Positions 44,243 through 52,842 are shown, counted from the first letter of the stretch. The stretch is 64,000 bases of DNA from Lachnospiraceae bacterium (GCA_022792885.1 JAAWBX010000036.1:62001-126000), one strand, 5' to 3'. Translations and numbers: made by a program. The notes: generated by a model from the sequence alone, not told the origin.

Positions 44243-44905
44243 TTGAAGCAGTCCGTTATCATAAAAGGAAGCGCCAGCGGAATGACGGTGTATCTGGACC
44301 CGGATATTCCTTTTGAGCATCTTCTGGAGGATATTACCGCCCGTTTTCGGGATGCGGGGAAGTTTTTTAAGAATGCCAGGATGGCGGTTATTTTTGAAGG
44401 GCGGAAGCTCAGCCGGGAGGAGGAGCATCAGGTCGTTCAGACGATTCTGGCGGCATGTCCCATCCAGATCACATGTATTTTGGACACCGATGAAGAAAGA
44501 GAAGCTTTTTTTCGGCGAATCGTGGAGGAAGCCTCAAAACAGCCGGAAGAAGAAAGTTACGGTCAGTTTTACCGGGGTTCTCTGAAAGAAGGGCAGCGCC
44601 TGGAGATTGAGGGGGACGTTGTGCTGATCGGGAATGTCCAGGCGGGGGCGCGGATCCTGGCTACGGGCAGTATTCTCGTGATCGGAAGCCTGCAGGGGGC
44701 CGCCTGCGCCGGAATTTCCGGGCGGGGCGATACCTATATTCTCGCGATGGACATGCTGCCGACGCAGCTCCGAATCGGGGATCTGCTTTTAAGAGGAACC
44801 GATCCGGCTTTTACAGGAAAAAGAAAAAAACCCGTGATCGCTTACCGGCGGGAAGAGCAAGTGCTTCTGGATTTCCTGGAGAATTTTGACGTGTCGAAAC
44901 TGTAG
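44243..44905 (+). CDS. minC: Septum site-determining protein MinC
   Basis: MinC, 220 residues, inhibits FtsZ assembly at the poles. The N-terminal half is the FtsZ-binding domain. The C-terminal half is the beta-helix that binds MinD, seen as the repeating Gly-Asn-Val-Gln-Ala-Gly-Ala and Ile-Gly-Ser-Leu-Gln-Gly pattern. It starts at TTG 44243, preceded by GGGAGAG. It is followed by minD and minE. Confidence 0.93.
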   Translation: MKQSVIIKGSASGMTVYLDPDIPFEHLLEDITARFRDAGKFFKNARMAVIFEGRKLSREEEHQVVQTILAACPIQITCILDTDEEREAFFRRIVEEASKQPEEESYGQFYRGSLKEGQRLEIEGDVVLIGNVQAGARILATGSILVIGSLQGAACAGISGRGDTYILAMDMLPTQLRIGDLLLRGTDPAFTGKRKKPVIAYRREEQVLLDFLENFDVSKL

Positions 44906-44993
44906 CGAATACAGGGTTCTTCACATAAAAAAACATAAGACCACACCAAAATACAAAAGAGGAGCAATAACAAAACTTAGGGAGGATATCAGA

Positions 44994-45791
44994 ATGAGTG
45001 AAGTGATTGTTATTACCTCAGGAAAAGGCGGTGTGGGCAAGACCACTACCTCGGCCAATATCGGAACCGGTCTGGCTATGCTCGGCAAACGCGTCGTTTT
45101 GGTAGACGCCGATATCGGCCTGCGTAACCTGGATGTCGTCATGGGATTGGAAAACCGGATTATTTATAATCTGGTCGACGTCATTGAGGGGACTTGCAGG
45201 ATTAAGCAGGCGCTTATCCGCGACAAGAAAAAATCGAATCTCTATCTGCTTCCGTCGGCTCAGACAAAAGACAAAACCGCGGTTACCCCTCAGCAGATGA
45301 AAAAACTGACGGAAGAACTGAAAGAACAGTTTGATTATGTGATCGTTGACTGCCCGGCCGGCATTGAGCAGGGATTTCGCAACGCGATCGCCGGGGCCGG
45401 CCATGCGATTGTCGTTACGACGCCGGAAGTTTCGGCTATCCGGGACGCGGACCGCATCATCGGTCTTCTGGAAGCCGCCCGCATGAAAAAAGTGGAGCTC
45501 ATCGTCAATCGAATTCGGTCGGATATGGTCCATCGGGGGGAAATGATGTCCATGGAAGACGTGGTTGAGATTTTGGCCATCGATTTTCTGGGAGCCGTCC
45601 CGGACGACGAAAACATTGTCATCTCCACCAATCAGGGAGAACCTCTGGCGGGATCTTCTTCCCTGGCCGGACAGGCTTATTTAAACATCGCCCGGCGCAT
45701 TACCGGCGAAAAAGTACCGATTTTGGATCTGGAACCTTCCCAGAGTCTGTGGAATAAGCTGCGGCAGGCACTGGTTCGGGCGAATGTATAG
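44994..45791 (+). CDS. minD: Septum site-determining protein MinD
   Basis: MinD ATPase, 265 residues, binds the membrane when ATP-loaded and recruits MinC or MinE. The deviant Walker A is Ser-Gly-Lys-Gly-Gly-Val-Gly-Lys-Thr-Thr-Thr (10-20). The C-terminus ends in an amphipathic targeting helix (Leu-Trp-Asn-Lys-Leu-Arg-Gln-Ala-Leu). The frame extends upstream, but ATG 44994 has GGGAGGA and begins the family sequence. About 90 AT-rich bases separate it from minC. Confidence 0.97.
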   Translation: MSEVIVITSGKGGVGKTTTSANIGTGLAMLGKRVVLVDADIGLRNLDVVMGLENRIIYNLVDVIEGTCRIKQALIRDKKKSNLYLLPSAQTKDKTAVTPQQMKKLTEELKEQFDYVIVDCPAGIEQGFRNAIAGAGHAIVVTTPEVSAIRDADRIIGLLEAARMKKVELIVNRIRSDMVHRGEMMSMEDVVEILAIDFLGAVPDDENIVISTNQGEPLAGSSSLAGQAYLNIARRITGEKVPILDLEPSQSLWNKLRQALVRANV

Positions 45792-45808
45792 AGGGGGGAG
45801 GGCATATT

Positions 45809-46087
45809 ATGAGATGGTTTCGTTTTTTCCGTAAAAAGAATGCAAGTCGGGAAGTGGCGAAGGACCGCTTAAAACTCCTTCTGGTTTCTGACCGGGCCGG
45901 CTGTACGCCGGATATTATGGAATCGATCAAAAACGATTTGATCCACGTAATTTCAAAATATATGGAGATTGATACGAACGGGTTGGAAATCAAGATCACC
46001 CGCACCGCCTCGGAGGACAGCCGGGAAACCGTTCCTGCGCTGTACGCGAACATTCCCATCGTGAATCTGAGAAACGTCAAAGGATAA
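45809..46087 (+). CDS. minE: Cell division topological specificity factor MinE
   Basis: MinE, 92 residues, stimulates MinD ATPase and drives pole-to-pole oscillation. The N-terminal membrane-binding start (Arg-Trp-Phe-Arg-Phe-Phe) and the anti-MinCD helix (Arg-Leu-Lys-Leu-Leu-Leu-Val-Ser-Asp-Arg) are clear. The C-terminal topological domain follows. It begins 17 bases after minD, behind GGGGGGAGGG. A MinE means an oscillating system rather than the DivIVA/MinJ type of Bacillus. Confidence 0.95.
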   Translation: MRWFRFFRKKNASREVAKDRLKLLLVSDRAGCTPDIMESIKNDLIHVISKYMEIDTNGLEIKITRTASEDSRETVPALYANIPIVNLRNVKG

Positions 46088-46090
46088 CAT

Positions 46091-47233
46091 ATGTTTAAAT
46101 TCAGAGATTACCATTTGAGATATTTTAATATACGTCTGCTTTTATACATCGGTCTGCTTTGCTATGCCGGTGTGCAGTTTGTCGGAAGCGCTACCGCTTT
46201 GACGGCAGACAGCGCCGCTACCATGTCCAAACAGTTTTTCGGTATCGGCGTCGGTATTGCCGCCATGCTTTTCGTAGCGATCGTGGATTACCACTTTTTG
46301 TTTAAATTTGCCATCCCGATCTACTGTGCCTGTCTGACGCTTTTGCTGGCGGTTCGTCTGTTTGGCGCTACTTATAATAACGCTCAGCGCTGGATCGAGA
46401 TCGGAAGCACTTCCATTCAACCGGCGGAATTTTGTAAGATTGGCCTGATTGTGTTTTTTTCCGCTTTTTTCGCGAATCGCAAACAGAAGGGGAAGATTGA
46501 TTCCCCTCTCTGGGTCGCGGTTTCCCTTGCTTTTCTGGCGCTTCCGACTTATCTGATCTTTAAGCAACCGGATTTGTCCACGACATTGGTCGTAGTCGTT
46601 ACATTCCTGTTTATCATTTTTTCCGCGGGAATCAGTTATAAGTGGGTGCTCGGCGTGATCGCCGCGTCCCTTCCCGCCGGCGCTTGGTTTCTTTACGCGG
46701 TTCAGCAGCCGGGGCAGAATCTGATCAATGAGTATCAGTTGAACCGGGTCTTGCAGTGGCTGCATCCGGATCAATATGTGCAGGAGGTTTATCAATCGTC
46801 CAATTCCGTTATGGCAATCGGGAACGGAGGTTTAAGCGGACGGGGGTTATTCAATACGACATTGGAATCCGTCAAGAACGGAAACTTCCTGGTAGAACAG
46901 GATACGGACTTTATTTTCGCGGTTGTGGGAGAAGAGGTTGGATTTATCGGAAGTTGTGTTATAATTGGATTATTGATGTTAGTGACGGCCGAATGTATCT
47001 ACCTGGCAATTCGGGCAAAAGATCTGGGCGGCCGCCTGATCTGTGTCGGTTACGCGTCCCTGATTACATTCCAGTCCTTCGTCAATATCGGGGTAGCCTC
47101 CGGGTTATTGCCGAATACAGGGATTCCTCTTCCTTTTATCAGCGCCGGGTTGAGCTCTCTTTTAAGCCTGTTTATGGGATTGGGTCTGGTTTTGAATGTC
47201 GGTCTGCAACGGGAAAGAGAAAAAACAATATAA
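46091..47233 (+). CDS. rodA: FtsW/RodA/SpoVE-family glycosyltransferase, RodA
   Basis: A SEDS-family peptidoglycan polymerase, 380 residues, with about ten membrane helices. Conserved features are Ala-Gln-Arg-Trp-Ile (after Ala-Thr-Tyr-Asn-Asn), Pro-Ala-Glu-Phe-Cys-Lys-Ile, the Phe-Ile-Phe-Ala-Val-Val-Gly-Glu-Glu region and Thr-Gly-Ile-Pro-Leu-Pro-Phe-Ile-Ser. It works with the PBP2 encoded upstream. RodA is preferred to FtsW from the elongation-gene context. It starts three bases after minE. Confidence 0.93.
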   Translation: MFKFRDYHLRYFNIRLLLYIGLLCYAGVQFVGSATALTADSAATMSKQFFGIGVGIAAMLFVAIVDYHFLFKFAIPIYCACLTLLLAVRLFGATYNNAQRWIEIGSTSIQPAEFCKIGLIVFFSAFFANRKQKGKIDSPLWVAVSLAFLALPTYLIFKQPDLSTTLVVVVTFLFIIFSAGISYKWVLGVIAASLPAGAWFLYAVQQPGQNLINEYQLNRVLQWLHPDQYVQEVYQSSNSVMAIGNGGLSGRGLFNTTLESVKNGNFLVEQDTDFIFAVVGEEVGFIGSCVIIGLLMLVTAECIYLAIRAKDLGGRLICVGYASLITFQSFVNIGVASGLLPNTGIPLPFISAGLSSLLSLFMGLGLVLNVGLQREREKTI

Positions 47234-47246
47234 AGGAGGCAATTTT

Positions 47247-47642
47247 ATGAACATCGGTTTGATCGCACATGATGCAAAAAAGAAGCTCATGCAGAATTTT
47301 TGTATCGCATATTACAACATTCTCAGCAAGCACGAACTCTATGCGACCGGAACGACAGGACGTCTGATTGAGGAAGCTACAAATCTCACCATTCATAAAT
47401 TCCTCGCCGGGCATCTGGGCGGGGAACAGCAACTGGCGGCTCAGATCGAGAGTAACCAGATCGATCTGGTCATATTCCTTCAGGACCCTTTGCATCCGAA
47501 GTCTCATGAACCGGATATGTTTAAAGCGATGAAGCTCTGTGATACTCATAATATTCCTCTGGCCACCAATGTGGCGACCGCAGAGCTCATGGTGAAGGCG
47601 CTCGAACGCGGTGATTTTGAATGGCGCAATGCCTACAAGTAA
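47247..47642 (+). CDS. mgsA: Methylglyoxal synthase
   Basis: A 131-residue enzyme that turns dihydroxyacetone phosphate into methylglyoxal and phosphate, a bypass used when sugar phosphates build up. Motifs: Ile-Ala-His-Asp (His7-Asp9 area), Gly-Thr-Thr-Gly-Arg-Leu-Ile, Gly-His-Leu-Gly-Gly-Glu-Gln-Gln-Leu and Phe-Leu-Gln-Asp-Pro-Leu. ATG 47247 follows AAGGAGG; the frame is open further up inside rodA. It is a metabolic gene in a cell-shape operon, 13 bases after rodA. Confidence 0.96.
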   Translation: MNIGLIAHDAKKKLMQNFCIAYYNILSKHELYATGTTGRLIEEATNLTIHKFLAGHLGGEQQLAAQIESNQIDLVIFLQDPLHPKSHEPDMFKAMKLCDTHNIPLATNVATAELMVKALERGDFEWRNAYK

Positions 47643-47660
47643 TCGGCGGGAGGTTATAAC

Positions 47661-48683
47661 ATGAATCGAAGAGAGAGGGCCCTTCGGCAGAGACGCCGCC
47701 GGGTGTTTTGTGTTGCTGCCGGATTTGTCCTGCTTTTCTCGCTTACGCTGTTTTTCTTATTTCGAAAAAAAGACGGGGGCACAGACTCGCTTCTGCTTTG
47801 CCCGTATCAATATGAAAACGAAACCCTGAATTTTTCCGGGCCGAACGCACGCAAACCGCTCGGCTTTGCCGCCTCATTGGGTACGGTTCCGGATGAATCG
47901 GTTTACTATGATACTTCCATCGCCACAGGCGCCGCCATTATGGTCAACGTCGATACGCAGGAAGTTTTACACAGTGAAGGCGCCTTTTTACAGATGGCCC
48001 CGGCCAGTACGACCAAACTGATGACGCTTTTAGTGACGCTTCGGAACGGTAATCTGGACGATATGGTGACGGTTCCGGAAGAAGCTGTCCGAGTTCTTGA
48101 CGGAACCGGTTCTTCTCTGGCTTACATTCACGCCGGCGACCGGATCTCTTTGCGGGATCTGTGTTACGGCCTGATGCTGAAGTCGGGAAACGACGCCGCA
48201 AACGCCATTGCCTGTCATGTCGCGGGGAGCATCGAGGCCTTTACGGAGCTGATGAATCAAACGGCCGTTGAGATCGGAGCTACCAATTCTCATTTTATGA
48301 ACCCGCACGGTCTGGATGCGGAAGGCCATTATACGACAGCCTATGACCTGTATCTGATTTTTAACGCCCTTTTGCCTTATGATGAATTTCGAACGATGAT
48401 CAATACCCGGGAGTATACCGCCTCCTATCTGGATGCCGCCGGCAGTCCGACCTCAAATACATGGGGAAACTCCAACGGTTTTATCAGCGGAGAGTTCGGG
48501 GCGCCGGCCGGCGTTACGGTGATAGGAGGAAAAACCGGCACCACCGACAACGCCATGTATTGCCTCACACTGAGCAGCCAGGGTCCCAACGGGGACACTT
48601 ATATTTCCGTTGTCCTTCGCTCGGCTTCCCGGCCGAAGCTTTATGAAAATATGACAAATTTGCTGGTGAAAATCCCGAATTAA
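47661..48683 (+). CDS. D-alanyl-D-alanine carboxypeptidase (DacA/PBP5-like)
   Basis: An S11-family serine peptidase, 340 residues, that trims the terminal D-Ala of peptidoglycan stems. It has an N-terminal membrane anchor or signal (about 15-34). The motifs are Ser-Thr-Thr-Lys (SxxK), Ser-Gly-Asn (SxN) and Lys-Thr-Gly-Thr (KTG). No C-terminal amphipathic anchor domain is visible, so the N-terminal helix probably holds it in the membrane. It begins 18 bases after mgsA with a GGGAGG site. Confidence 0.92.
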   Translation: MNRRERALRQRRRRVFCVAAGFVLLFSLTLFFLFRKKDGGTDSLLLCPYQYENETLNFSGPNARKPLGFAASLGTVPDESVYYDTSIATGAAIMVNVDTQEVLHSEGAFLQMAPASTTKLMTLLVTLRNGNLDDMVTVPEEAVRVLDGTGSSLAYIHAGDRISLRDLCYGLMLKSGNDAANAIACHVAGSIEAFTELMNQTAVEIGATNSHFMNPHGLDAEGHYTTAYDLYLIFNALLPYDEFRTMINTREYTASYLDAAGSPTSNTWGNSNGFISGEFGAPAGVTVIGGKTGTTDNAMYCLTLSSQGPNGDTYISVVLRSASRPKLYENMTNLLVKIPN

Positions 48684-48686
48684 CCA

Positions 48687-48715
48687 TTGTATTTCACCAC
48701 AGATTATACTATAAT
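48687..48715 (+). promoter_or_regulatory. Promoter of the small P-loop protein gene
   Basis: TTGTAT at 48687-48692 and TATAAT at 48710-48715 are 17 bases apart. A CTGTGA/TCACAG dyad (48719-48724, 48730-48735) covers the start point and may be an operator or a leader hairpin. Confidence 0.65.
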
Positions 48716-48778
48716 AGTCTGTGAAACCGTCACAGTACGGTACATGTAATTTATACATTATATAAGGAGGACGGGCTT

Positions 48779-49198
48779 ATGCTTCAGATCATTGCAGGTA
48801 GTAAAGGGAAAGGTAAGACCATTTATTTGTTAGATAAAGCGAATACCGCCATAAAAAAGACTAAGGGAACCATTGTTTATATTGATAAAAACGATAAACA
48901 CATGCACGACTTAAGTAACAAGATCCGTCTGATCGACGCCAGCGAATATCCGATCCGCTCATATAACGCTTTTGTTGGTTTTATCTGCGGTATTATTTCG
49001 CAGGATTATGATTTGGAACAGTTGTACCTGGACAGTTTTCTGAAGATTTCCCACCTGGAGGGGCAGGATATCGAAGCGGCCGTCGCGGAGCTGAATACGA
49101 TTGCGGAGAAATATCATCTGGATATTATCCTGAGTATTTCCGTAGATGAGAAGGAATTACCGGAGAATGCGAAAGATAAATTGATTGTTTCCTTATAA
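48779..49198 (+). CDS. Small P-loop protein of unknown function
   Basis: A 139-residue cytosolic protein with a Walker A motif at the very start (Gly-Ser-Lys-Gly-Lys-Gly-Lys-Thr, residues 7-14). A strand and Tyr-Ile-Asp-Lys-Asn-Asp follow, and later an Asp/Glu-rich C-terminus with Asp-Ile-Ile-Leu-Ser-Ile-Ser-Val (Walker B-like strand). Similar short proteins in Clostridia are sometimes labelled PilT-like, without support from experiments I know of. AAGGAGG precedes ATG 48779. It stands alone with its own promoter and a terminator at 49231. Confidence 0.75.
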   Translation: MLQIIAGSKGKGKTIYLLDKANTAIKKTKGTIVYIDKNDKHMHDLSNKIRLIDASEYPIRSYNAFVGFICGIISQDYDLEQLYLDSFLKISHLEGQDIEAAVAELNTIAEKYHLDIILSISVDEKELPENAKDKLIVSL

Positions 49199-49230
49199 AG
49201 TCTGATACATAGGGAAATTATCTCATAAAG

Positions 49231-49263
49231 AATACGGGACGTCTTCACACGTCCCGTATTTAT
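49231..49263. terminator. Bidirectional terminator
   Basis: AATACGGGACGT (49231-49242) pairs exactly with ACGTCCCGTATT (49249-49260). It lies between the plus-strand P-loop gene and the convergent DUF378 gene. T runs are short on both sides. Confidence 0.75.
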
Positions 49264-49279
49264 GTTATAGCTTGTAAAA

Positions 49280-49297
49280 CGCCGAACGGCGATACGG
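49280..49297 (+). repeat. Dispersed short repeat, copy 2
   Basis: Identical over 18 bases to 16691-16708, with CTTG upstream and CCCGGA downstream in both. Here it lies just past the 3' end of the DUF378 gene. On the minus strand it reads as a CGCC-GTTC-GGCG hairpin followed by TTTT. Confidence 0.6.
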
Positions 49298-49313
49298 AAA
49301 CACCCGGAATTTT

Positions 49314-49523
49314 TTATTCTCCCGTCGAGAGAACCCGACCAAACGCACTGAGCAGATACAATCCGCATACCCCCACAACAGCATATACGATACGGCTCAA
49401 CAGGGACATATCGCCAAATAAAAATGCAACCAGATCAAAACGGAAGAAACCGATCAACCCCCAGTTTACGGCGCCGATGATTACGATGGCAAGCGCTGTA
49501 TAATCCAAGCCTTTTGTATTCAT
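49314..49523 (-). CDS. DUF378 small membrane protein
   Basis: A 69-residue protein with two membrane helices and the DUF378 pattern Ala-Leu-x-Leu-x-Ile-Ile-Gly-Ala-Val-Asn-Trp-Gly-Leu-Ile-Gly, then Leu-x-Arg-x-Val-Tyr-x-x-Val-Gly. Function unknown. ATG 49523 is nine bases after AAAGGAGG; a TTG six bases earlier is in frame. It is the only minus-strand gene in this stretch. Confidence 0.88.
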   Translation of the reverse strand: MNTKGLDYTALAIVIIGAVNWGLIGFFRFDLVAFLFGDMSLLSRIVYAVVGVCGLYLLSAFGRVLSTGE

Positions 49524-49603
49524 AACCAAAAACCTCCTTTTACTTTCTTCTTTTAGTGTATGAATTTCTTCTTCCTTTATTATGGAAATTCCTTCCTTTC
49601 GGC

Positions 49604-49632
49604 TTGTGATTTTGGCTTTTGCCTTTTATAAT
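49604..49632 (+). promoter_or_regulatory. Promoter for the HlyD-like gene
   Basis: TTGTGA at 49604-49609 and TATAAT at 49627-49632 are 17 bases apart, 24 bases before ATG 49657. Confidence 0.6.
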
Positions 49633-49656
49633 AAGGTTGAATAAGAGGAGAAGAGC

Positions 49657-51039
49657 ATGGCTAAAAAGAAAAAAAAGATTGTACCTTACCGAAAGCCGCG
49701 GCATCTGAACATTGGTGTTATCATATTTTTGATGGTTTTTATTTATATGTCCGTCTTCGTCTTTCGCTATTTGACCAGCGAAAAAATACATGTTTATGAG
49801 GTAAATGCCGGTTCACTGGCCACCACTTCCGATTATACCGGCCTGATTCTTCGGCAGGAAAGCGTTACGACGGCGGAAGCTTCCGGTTATGTGAATTACT
49901 ACCTGCGGGAAGGCGAGAGGGCTTCGGTCGGCTCTCTGGTGTACACGTTGGATGAGAGCGGCACCATGACTTCGCTCCTGGCGCAGAATGCCGCCGCCGG
50001 CAACTCTCTCTCGGAAGAAAATCTGGCACGTCTGAAAGGTCAGCTTTCCGCTTTCAGTACCTCTTATGATCCCGTGTGTTTTGATGAAGTTTATCAGGTG
50101 AAAGCCAGTATTTCCGGCTCACTTCTGGAATACCTGAATTCGGACGCGTTGGACAACCTGATCGACGGAATATCCGAAACGGCTTTTCATAAAAATCACG
50201 CAACGATTTCCGGCACGGTGCAGTATTATACGGACGGCATGGAAAACCTGACTCCCGACGATATGAACATGGAGCTTTTTCAAAAAGAAAACTATCAGAA
50301 AACTTCTGTTTCGGCCGGAAGCCTGGTAGAGAGCGGAAGCAGCATTTACAAGACTATCACATCGGATGACTGGACGATCATGATCCCGATTACGGAAGCG
50401 GACATGTTACGGTTACAGAATACCTCGATCGTTTCGGTCAGGTTTAAAGGAACCGGGCAGAAGGCGAATGCGGAATTTGAGATTGTGATGGGAACCGACG
50501 GGAAAGCTTACGGCCGTCTTCATCTCTATAAATATATGGTGCAATTTTCCGGAGATCGTTTTGTGGATATCGAGTTGAATATATCCTCAGAAAACGGTTT
50601 GAAGATTCCCGTATCTTCGGTGGTAAACAAACCCTTTTATCTGATTCCGACCAATTACCTGACCGATGGAAACAACAGTTCCGATTCCGGATTTTTAAAG
50701 GAAACTTACGGACCGGACGGCGTCAGTTCCGAGTTTATCTCTCCGACTATTTACTGCGAAAAGGATGGATATTATTATGTAGATACTATGGATTTTACAC
50801 CGGGAGAATATTTAATCCTTCCGGACAGCAGCGAACGTTACCCGATCAGCGCGACGGCCTCCCTTCAGGGGGTCTACAACATTAACAAAGGGTATGCGGT
50901 TTTCAAGCAGATCGAGATTCTGGATGCGAATGAGGATTACTATATTGTTCGAAAAAATATGGCATACGGATTATCTGTTTATGACCACATTATTCTGAAC
51001 GGAAATGCGGTATCCGAAAATGATATTATTTACAAATAA
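49657..51039 (+). CDS. HlyD-like periplasmic-adaptor-type protein
   Basis: A 460-residue protein with a Lys-rich start, one membrane helix (about 23-42) and an outer part. The barrel-sandwich pattern appears as Gly-Leu-Ile-Leu-Arg-Gln-Glu near 67 and Gly-Tyr-Val-Asn-Tyr-Tyr-Leu-Arg-Glu-Gly-Glu-Arg-Ala. These resemble membrane fusion adaptors, but no ABC or RND transporter is adjacent. It is followed by sepF with a separate promoter. Its role may be in the cell envelope or division; that is inference from position. Confidence 0.75.
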   Translation: MAKKKKKIVPYRKPRHLNIGVIIFLMVFIYMSVFVFRYLTSEKIHVYEVNAGSLATTSDYTGLILRQESVTTAEASGYVNYYLREGERASVGSLVYTLDESGTMTSLLAQNAAAGNSLSEENLARLKGQLSAFSTSYDPVCFDEVYQVKASISGSLLEYLNSDALDNLIDGISETAFHKNHATISGTVQYYTDGMENLTPDDMNMELFQKENYQKTSVSAGSLVESGSSIYKTITSDDWTIMIPITEADMLRLQNTSIVSVRFKGTGQKANAEFEIVMGTDGKAYGRLHLYKYMVQFSGDRFVDIELNISSENGLKIPVSSVVNKPFYLIPTNYLTDGNNSSDSGFLKETYGPDGVSSEFISPTIYCEKDGYYYVDTMDFTPGEYLILPDSSERYPISATASLQGVYNINKGYAVFKQIEILDANEDYYIVRKNMAYGLSVYDHIILNGNAVSENDIIYK

Positions 51040-51051
51040 ATCATTTTTATA

Positions 51052-51080
51052 TTGACAGAAATCCGAAAAATGATGATAAT
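51052..51080 (+). promoter_or_regulatory. sepF: Promoter of sepF
   Basis: TTGACA at 51052-51057 and GATAAT at 51075-51080 are 17 bases apart. Confidence 0.65.
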
Positions 51081-51115
51081 ATTAAAGAGCATGGCTGACA
51101 AAACAGGAGACAGAT

Positions 51116-51655
51116 ATGAGTAAATTTATTGATAAAATTCTTGATTCCATGAAATTGAGCGATGACGATTTCGATGAAGATGACGATATGCTATTTGATG
51201 ACGACGAGGAGGAAGAAGAAGAACCCACGCCCAGAAGATCCCGTTTCCGCAAGGAAAGCCCTTATCGCGAGGAAGAGGAGGAGGAAGTGACGTCGCTTCG
51301 TCCGGCCCGCCAAAGGCCGTCCGGTAACCTGGTTCCTCTGCGGTCCGGCGCCAGGGGCGCCATGGCGGTCTGTATGGTCAAGCCGACTTCCGTGGAGGAT
51401 TCCCGGGAGATCTGCGATACCCTTCTCAGTGGTCGGACGGTAGTGATCAATCTGGAAGGGATTCATATTGAGATCGCGCAGCGGATCATCGATTTTACTT
51501 CCGGCGCTTGTTATTCGATGGGTGGAAATCTTCAGAAGATATCCAATTATATCTTCATTGTGACTCCCAAGACGGTTGAGTTGTCCGGTGATTTTCAGGA
51601 TATGATGATTGTGAACGATGATATGGGAATTTCCACGTTAGGTTTAAATATTTAA
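51116..51655 (+). CDS. sepF: Cell division protein SepF
   Basis: SepF, 179 residues, bundles FtsZ filaments and tethers them to the membrane. The N-terminal amphipathic helix (Lys-Phe-Ile-Asp-Lys-Ile-Leu-Asp-Ser-Met) is followed by a very acidic, then basic linker (15-80). The DUF552 core holds Val-Val-Ile-Asn-Leu-Glu-Gly and Asp-Phe-Thr-Ser-Gly-Ala-Cys-Tyr-Ser-Met-Gly-Gly. GGAGA precedes ATG 51116. A terminator follows. Confidence 0.95.
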   Translation: MSKFIDKILDSMKLSDDDFDEDDDMLFDDDEEEEEEPTPRRSRFRKESPYREEEEEEVTSLRPARQRPSGNLVPLRSGARGAMAVCMVKPTSVEDSREICDTLLSGRTVVINLEGIHIEIAQRIIDFTSGACYSMGGNLQKISNYIFIVTPKTVELSGDFQDMMIVNDDMGISTLGLNI

Positions 51656-51685
51656 TGGATGAATCATACATAATCAGAAAAGGCA

Positions 51686-51730
51686 GGGCAAACGATTTTC
51701 TGTTTAACGGGAAATTGTTTGCCCTCTTTT
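51686..51730 (+). terminator. Terminator after sepF
   Basis: GGGCAAAC (51686-51693) pairs with GTTTGCCC (51717-51724), extended inside by ATTTTC/GAAAT, then TCTTTT. It ends only 15 bases before aroB. Confidence 0.8.
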
Positions 51731-51744
51731 GAGAGGGAAGAAAG

Positions 51745-52842
51745 ATGAGAGAACTAAAAATCGAAGTCCCCGGTCTGCCGGCCTATCCGATTTACCTGAG
51801 TACCGCCTGGAATGCGCTCCCGAACTGCCTGGCAGCCTCAGGTTCCGAATACCGGCGCGTCTGTGTGGTAACGGATCCTGCGATAGCGTCTCTTTATCAG
51901 GGAGAAGTTTTGGAGGCCCTGGCCGCTTTTCCGGCAGAAATTTTTGTTTTTACCATTCCGGCCGGAGAAGCGTATAAAACCCTGTCCCAGATTCAGGAAC
52001 TGTATTTATTTTTAATGGAACATGCTTTTGATCGTCAGGATCTTCTGATTGCCTTAGGGGGCGGCGTAATCGGCGACATGACTGGCTTTGCGGCCGCCAC
52101 TTATCTGCGCGGCATTGACTTTGTCCAGCTTCCGACCACGCTTTTGTCCCAGGTAGATTCAAGTATCGGCGGGAAAACCGGCGTGGACTTTTTACACTAT
52201 AAAAATATGATCGGAGCGTTTAAGCAGCCGCGTATGGTGTATATCAACCTTTCCGTATTGCAAAGCCTGCCCCGCAGACAGCTTTCCTCCGGTATGGCGG
52301 AGGCGATCAAACATGGCTGTATAAAAGATCCGGACTATTTTATCCGGACGGGTTCCTTTTCAAAAGCCGTGTTTGACTTTCATCCGGATGTGCTTGCCGA
52401 TTTGGTAGAAGGAAGTCTCCGCATAAAAAAAACCGTTGTGGAAAACGATCCTTTTGAAAGAAACGAAAGGGCTCTCTTAAATTTCGGCCATACGATCGGT
52501 CACGCCCTGGAAAAAGAATCCGGATTCACTCTGACTCATGGCGAAAGCGTATCGTTGGGCTGCGTGGCCGCCGGGCGAATCTCCTGCCGGAGAGCATTTC
52601 TCCTAGAAGAAGAACTGGCATCCATGGAAGCTCTTTTCTCTGCTTGCGGGCTTCCGATTCGTTATGCGGATTTTGACGAAGAACGGATTTTACAGGCCAT
52701 ACAACACGACAAAAAAATGACCGGAAACACCCTTCGTTTCATTCTTCTGCATCCTTTGGGAAAGGCAGAGATATGTTCGAACGTAACTTCGGAGGAGATC
52801 CGGGAGGCTCTTACTTACCTGACAAAGGAGGAGAAATCATGA
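51745..52842 (+). CDS. aroB: 3-dehydroquinate synthase
   Basis: Second enzyme of the shikimate pathway, 365 residues, converting DAHP to 3-dehydroquinate with NAD and a divalent metal. The Gly-Gly-Gly-Val-Ile-Gly-Asp-Met-Thr-Gly-Phe-Ala-Ala motif is near 103-115. Metal ligands include the Glu in Met-Ala-Glu-Ala-Ile-Lys-His-Gly and the two His in Asn-Phe-Gly-His-Thr-Ile-Gly-His-Ala and His-Gly-Glu. The stop overlaps the lspA start. No other aro genes are adjacent. Confidence 0.96.
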   Translation: MRELKIEVPGLPAYPIYLSTAWNALPNCLAASGSEYRRVCVVTDPAIASLYQGEVLEALAAFPAEIFVFTIPAGEAYKTLSQIQELYLFLMEHAFDRQDLLIALGGGVIGDMTGFAAATYLRGIDFVQLPTTLLSQVDSSIGGKTGVDFLHYKNMIGAFKQPRMVYINLSVLQSLPRRQLSSGMAEAIKHGCIKDPDYFIRTGSFSKAVFDFHPDVLADLVEGSLRIKKTVVENDPFERNERALLNFGHTIGHALEKESGFTLTHGESVSLGCVAAGRISCRRAFLLEEELASMEALFSACGLPIRYADFDEERILQAIQHDKKMTGNTLRFILLHPLGKAEICSNVTSEEIREALTYLTKEEKS

